From Nocardiopsis sp. CC223A (lineage in GTDB: Bacteria > Actinomycetota > Actinomycetes > Streptosporangiales > Streptosporangiaceae), in assembly GCF_030766825.1 (NCBI RefSeq), contig NZ_JASFDV010000016.1:1-64000 (forward strand): a stretch of 64,000 bases of DNA. Direction: 5' to 3'. Below the pieces are notes generated by a model that did not search any database, was not told the DNA's origin, and worked only from the letters and a program-made list of their open reading frames with translations. Shown in pieces: positions 62,044-64,000 of the stretch. Numbering within the stretch: the stretch's first letter is position 1; each line of letters opens with the position of its first letter. A program made the translations under genes and the position numbers.

Positions 62044-62817
62044 TCAGGCCTTCAGCTGGAACACCAGCTGGTCGGTCGAACCCGTGTAGTCCCCGTGCAG
62101 GTTGGCGCGGTACCAGCCGGGCTTGGCCGCGGGCGGGCTCTCGCGGCAGTCGGTGAAGGAGCGCATCCGGTCCCAGGTGATCGTGAACTCGTGCGGCACG
62201 CCCCGGTCCAGCCGGCGGTCCTCGCGGGTCTCGCCCTCGGGGCAGTCCGCGGTGGAGAAGATGCGGTCGTCACCGGAGTGGATGCGCAGCTCCATGGCCT
62301 CGCCCCCCACGTCGACGGTGCAGGTCTGCTCGGTGGTGTTCACCACGGTGACCTCGAAGGCGGGCTCCTGACCGGCCCCGTAGACCTCCTTGTCGGAGTC
62401 CGCGAAGTCGAAGCTGACCACCACGTCCTGGGGACGGCACGGGTCCTCGGGTTTCTCGGGCGCGGCCACCCCGCCGCCGGATCCGCCCTCGCCGCCACCG
62501 CCGCCCTCGTCCTCGCCCTCGGAGTCCTCCGCGTCGGAGGGGTCGTCGGAGGCGGACGGGTCCCCGCTCGGGGAGGCGTCGCCCGCCGACGGGTCGTCCG
62601 AGGGTTCCGGTGACGCGGAGGGGTCCTCCGGTGCCACACTGGGGGAGGCGTCATCGCCCACACTCGCATCGGACCGGGTCGTCTCCCCTTCGTCCCCGCC
62701 GCCCGGACGGCAGGCGAAGACGATGAGGGTGAGCACCAACATGACCCCGGCCAGCACGAGGGCGCGCCGCTTCCAGTAGGTCTCGGGACTGACGGGATGT
62801 CCGGTACTTGACGCCAT
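62044..62817 (-). CDS. Membrane-anchored protein with acidic Ser/Asp linker
   Basis: A 257-residue protein. A single helix at about 19-36 (ALVLAGVMLVLTLIVFACRP) is followed by a disordered linker at about 40-130, rich in Asp, Ser, Pro, Glu and Gly (ASPSVAPEDPSASPEPSDDP). The outer domain of about 120 residues (VVVSFDFADSDKEVYGAGQE, then FEVTVVNTTEQTCTVDVGG) looks like an immunoglobulin-like beta sandwich with Cys pairs. I do not recognise a specific family. A signal-anchor orientation, outside-facing, is inferred. It is divergent from mutY with 64 bp between starts. Confidence 0.78.
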   Translation of the reverse strand: MASSTGHPVSPETYWKRRALVLAGVMLVLTLIVFACRPGGGDEGETTRSDASVGDDASPSVAPEDPSASPEPSDDPSAGDASPSGDPSASDDPSDAEDSEGEDEGGGGGEGGSGGGVAAPEKPEDPCRPQDVVVSFDFADSDKEVYGAGQEPAFEVTVVNTTEQTCTVDVGGEAMELRIHSGDDRIFSTADCPEGETREDRRLDRGVPHEFTITWDRMRSFTDCRESPPAAKPGWYRANLHGDYTGSTDQLVFQLKA

Positions 62818-62881
62818 GGCCCGTAGTATTGCGGTTTTGCGGGCGCGCCACCTACTCAACCCGCCGATCCCCGGTTTAAAG

Positions 62882-63757
62882 ATGAGCGATAACCCTTACA
62901 GCACCGCCGTTCTGGCCTGGTACGAGGCCAACGCCCGCGACCTCCCCTGGCGGGAGCCCGGGGCCTCCCCCTGGTCGATCCTGGTCAGCGAGATCATGCT
63001 CCAGCAGACCCCGGTCGTGCGGGTGCTGCCCGCCTGGCAGGCCTGGATGGAACGCTGGCCCACCCCCGCCGACCTGGCGAAAGACTCCCCGGGTGAGGCG
63101 GTCCGGCGGTGGGACCGGCTGGGCTATCCGCGCCGGGCACTGCGCCTGCACGCCTGCGCGACGGTCATCACCGAGGAGCACGACGGGGTCGTGCCCGACG
63201 ACCACGCCACCCTGCTGGCGCTGCCGGGTATCGGCGCGTACACGGCGGCGGCCGTGGCGAGCTTCGCTTTCGGCCAGCGGCACGCCATTCTGGACACCAA
63301 CGTGCGCCGGGTCCTGGCCAGGGCCGAAACGGGCATCGAGTACCCGCCGAAAACCCAGACCAAGGCCGAGGTGGCCCTCGCCGAGTCACTGCTGCCGCCC
63401 GAACCGTCCGTGGCCGCCCGCTGGGGCGTGGCCGTGATGGAGCTCGGCGCCCTGGTGTGCACCGCCCGTTCGCCCAAGTGCGTCGGCTGCCCCATCGCGA
63501 ACCAGTGCGCCTGGACGGCGGCGGGGCGGCCCGCGCACAGCGGACCGCCCCGGCGCGGCCAGACCTACGCGGGCACCGACCGCCAGGTCCGCGGCCGACT
63601 GCTCGCAGTGCTGCGCGACTCGGCCGGGCCGGTGCCCAAGGACGCCCTGGACGCCGTCTGGGACGACCGCGTGCAGCGCGAGCGCGCCCTGGACGCCCTG
63701 GTCGTCGACGGCCTCGTGGACCCGCTGGAGGACGGGCGCTACGCGCTGCCGTCCTGA
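62882..63757 (+). CDS. mutY: A/G-specific adenine glycosylase MutY
   Basis: A 291-residue HhH-GPD glycosylase that removes adenine paired with 8-oxoguanine. Catalytic Glu37 lies in SEIMLQQTPV, the helix-hairpin-helix is LPGIGAYTAAAVASFAFG, and catalytic Asp138 is in AILDTNVRRV. The [4Fe-4S] loop is C193-x6-C200-x2-C203-x5-C209. It is shorter than E. coli MutY (350) and the C-terminal 8-oxoG recognition domain is missing or replaced by a short winged-helix-like segment, as in many actinobacteria. ATG 62882 begins MSDNPYSTAVLAWYEANARD. Confidence 0.94.
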   Translation: MSDNPYSTAVLAWYEANARDLPWREPGASPWSILVSEIMLQQTPVVRVLPAWQAWMERWPTPADLAKDSPGEAVRRWDRLGYPRRALRLHACATVITEEHDGVVPDDHATLLALPGIGAYTAAAVASFAFGQRHAILDTNVRRVLARAETGIEYPPKTQTKAEVALAESLLPPEPSVAARWGVAVMELGALVCTARSPKCVGCPIANQCAWTAAGRPAHSGPPRRGQTYAGTDRQVRGRLLAVLRDSAGPVPKDALDAVWDDRVQRERALDALVVDGLVDPLEDGRYALPS

Positions 63758-63761
63758 GGAC

Positions 63762-64000
63762 TCAGGCGGTCGTGGGACCTTCCTCCTCCAGCATCGCCTC
63801 GACCTCGGCCTCGGTCTCGGTGACGCCCTGGCTGCACAGGGCTCCGGGCTCGGGAGCGTCCGGGCTCTGAACGTACTCGCGCAGGAAGGCGCCGAGAGCC
63901 GGATCCTCTGCGTCGCCCAGTTGGATCTGTGCGCCCCATGCGGAGGCCACCACCGGGGTGGGCAGTCCCTCCATGGGGCTGATCACCAGGTATCCGCCAG
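63762..64000 (-). CDS. Hypothetical protein, 3' part only (runs off the window)
   Basis: An open frame of at least 78 codons entering from the right edge and ending at 63762. The visible part reads GGYLVISPMEGLPTPVVASA, then WGAQIQLGDAEDPALGAFLR and an acidic end EAEVEAMLEEEGPTTA. No motif is recognised. The gene start lies beyond base 64000, although an internal ATG at 63974 is also possible. It converges with mutY, with 4 bp between stops. Confidence 0.55.
   Translation of the reverse strand, partial: GGYLVISPMEGLPTPVVASAWGAQIQLGDAEDPALGAFLREYVQSPDAPEPGALCSQGVTETEAEVEAMLEEEGPTTA

Overview
The window is high-GC (about 70% or more) actinomycete chromosome. GTG starts are frequent, many promoters look leaderless, and it carries a BldC-type developmental regulator, a Streptomyces-subtilisin-inhibitor-like protein, a menaquinone-based respiratory chain with complex I, and System II cytochrome c maturation. 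The gene content fits a filamentous member of Streptosporangiales, most likely the Nocardiopsis group; that genus-level placement is inference. No tRNA, rRNA, CRISPR array or intact insertion sequence was seen.

Layout. 0.2-5.3 kb: an SDR-type reductase, a PGYGQQ-repeat protein, two tandemly duplicated small secreted two-cysteine proteins, a GNAT acetyltransferase, and a divergent ECF41-type sigma factor with its FAD oxidoreductase partner. 5.5-11.3 kb: a CitA/CitB-like two-component system divergent from a tripartite tricarboxylate transporter (tctCBA). 11.8-16.2 kb: a DUF4333 lipoprotein, a cyclic-nucleotide-binding/thioredoxin-reductase-like fusion lacking the redox CxxC, a Uma2 nuclease and a phosphorothioate-DNA-dependent HNH restriction enzyme. 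16.3-19.9 kb: rarD and two secreted Ala/Pro-rich proteins of unknown role.

20.2-40.3 kb is a block, all on the minus strand, of menaquinone and complex I genes: menG, a MenJ-like geranylgeranyl reductase, nuoA to nuoN, and a long-chain polyprenyl diphosphate synthase. A perfect Rex operator lies upstream of the reductase and a degenerate one directly upstream of nuoA, so quinone maturation and complex I are probably controlled together by the NADH/NAD ratio. Cistrons mostly overlap by 4 bp; the exception is nuoC-nuoD, separated by 33-bp tandem hairpin repeats.

40.4-46.2 kb: a secreted beta-propeller-like protein, a DUF4229 membrane protein, bldC, a PLDc_N-type membrane protein, and a secreted pectate lyase divergent from a LacI regulator with two palindromic operators between them. 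46.2-50.3 kb: the System II cytochrome c maturation operon tlpA-ccdA-resB-ccsB. 50.5-58.1 kb: a conserved actinomycete housekeeping neighbourhood (excisionase-like HTH protein, phosphatase-like protein, acuC-like deacetylase, a Pro-rich membrane protein, proC, TIM-barrel isomerase, methyltransferase). 58.2-64 kb: secreted NlpC/P60 and SGNH enzymes, radA, an SSI-like protease inhibitor, a membrane-anchored protein, mutY, and the 3' part of a gene that runs off the window.
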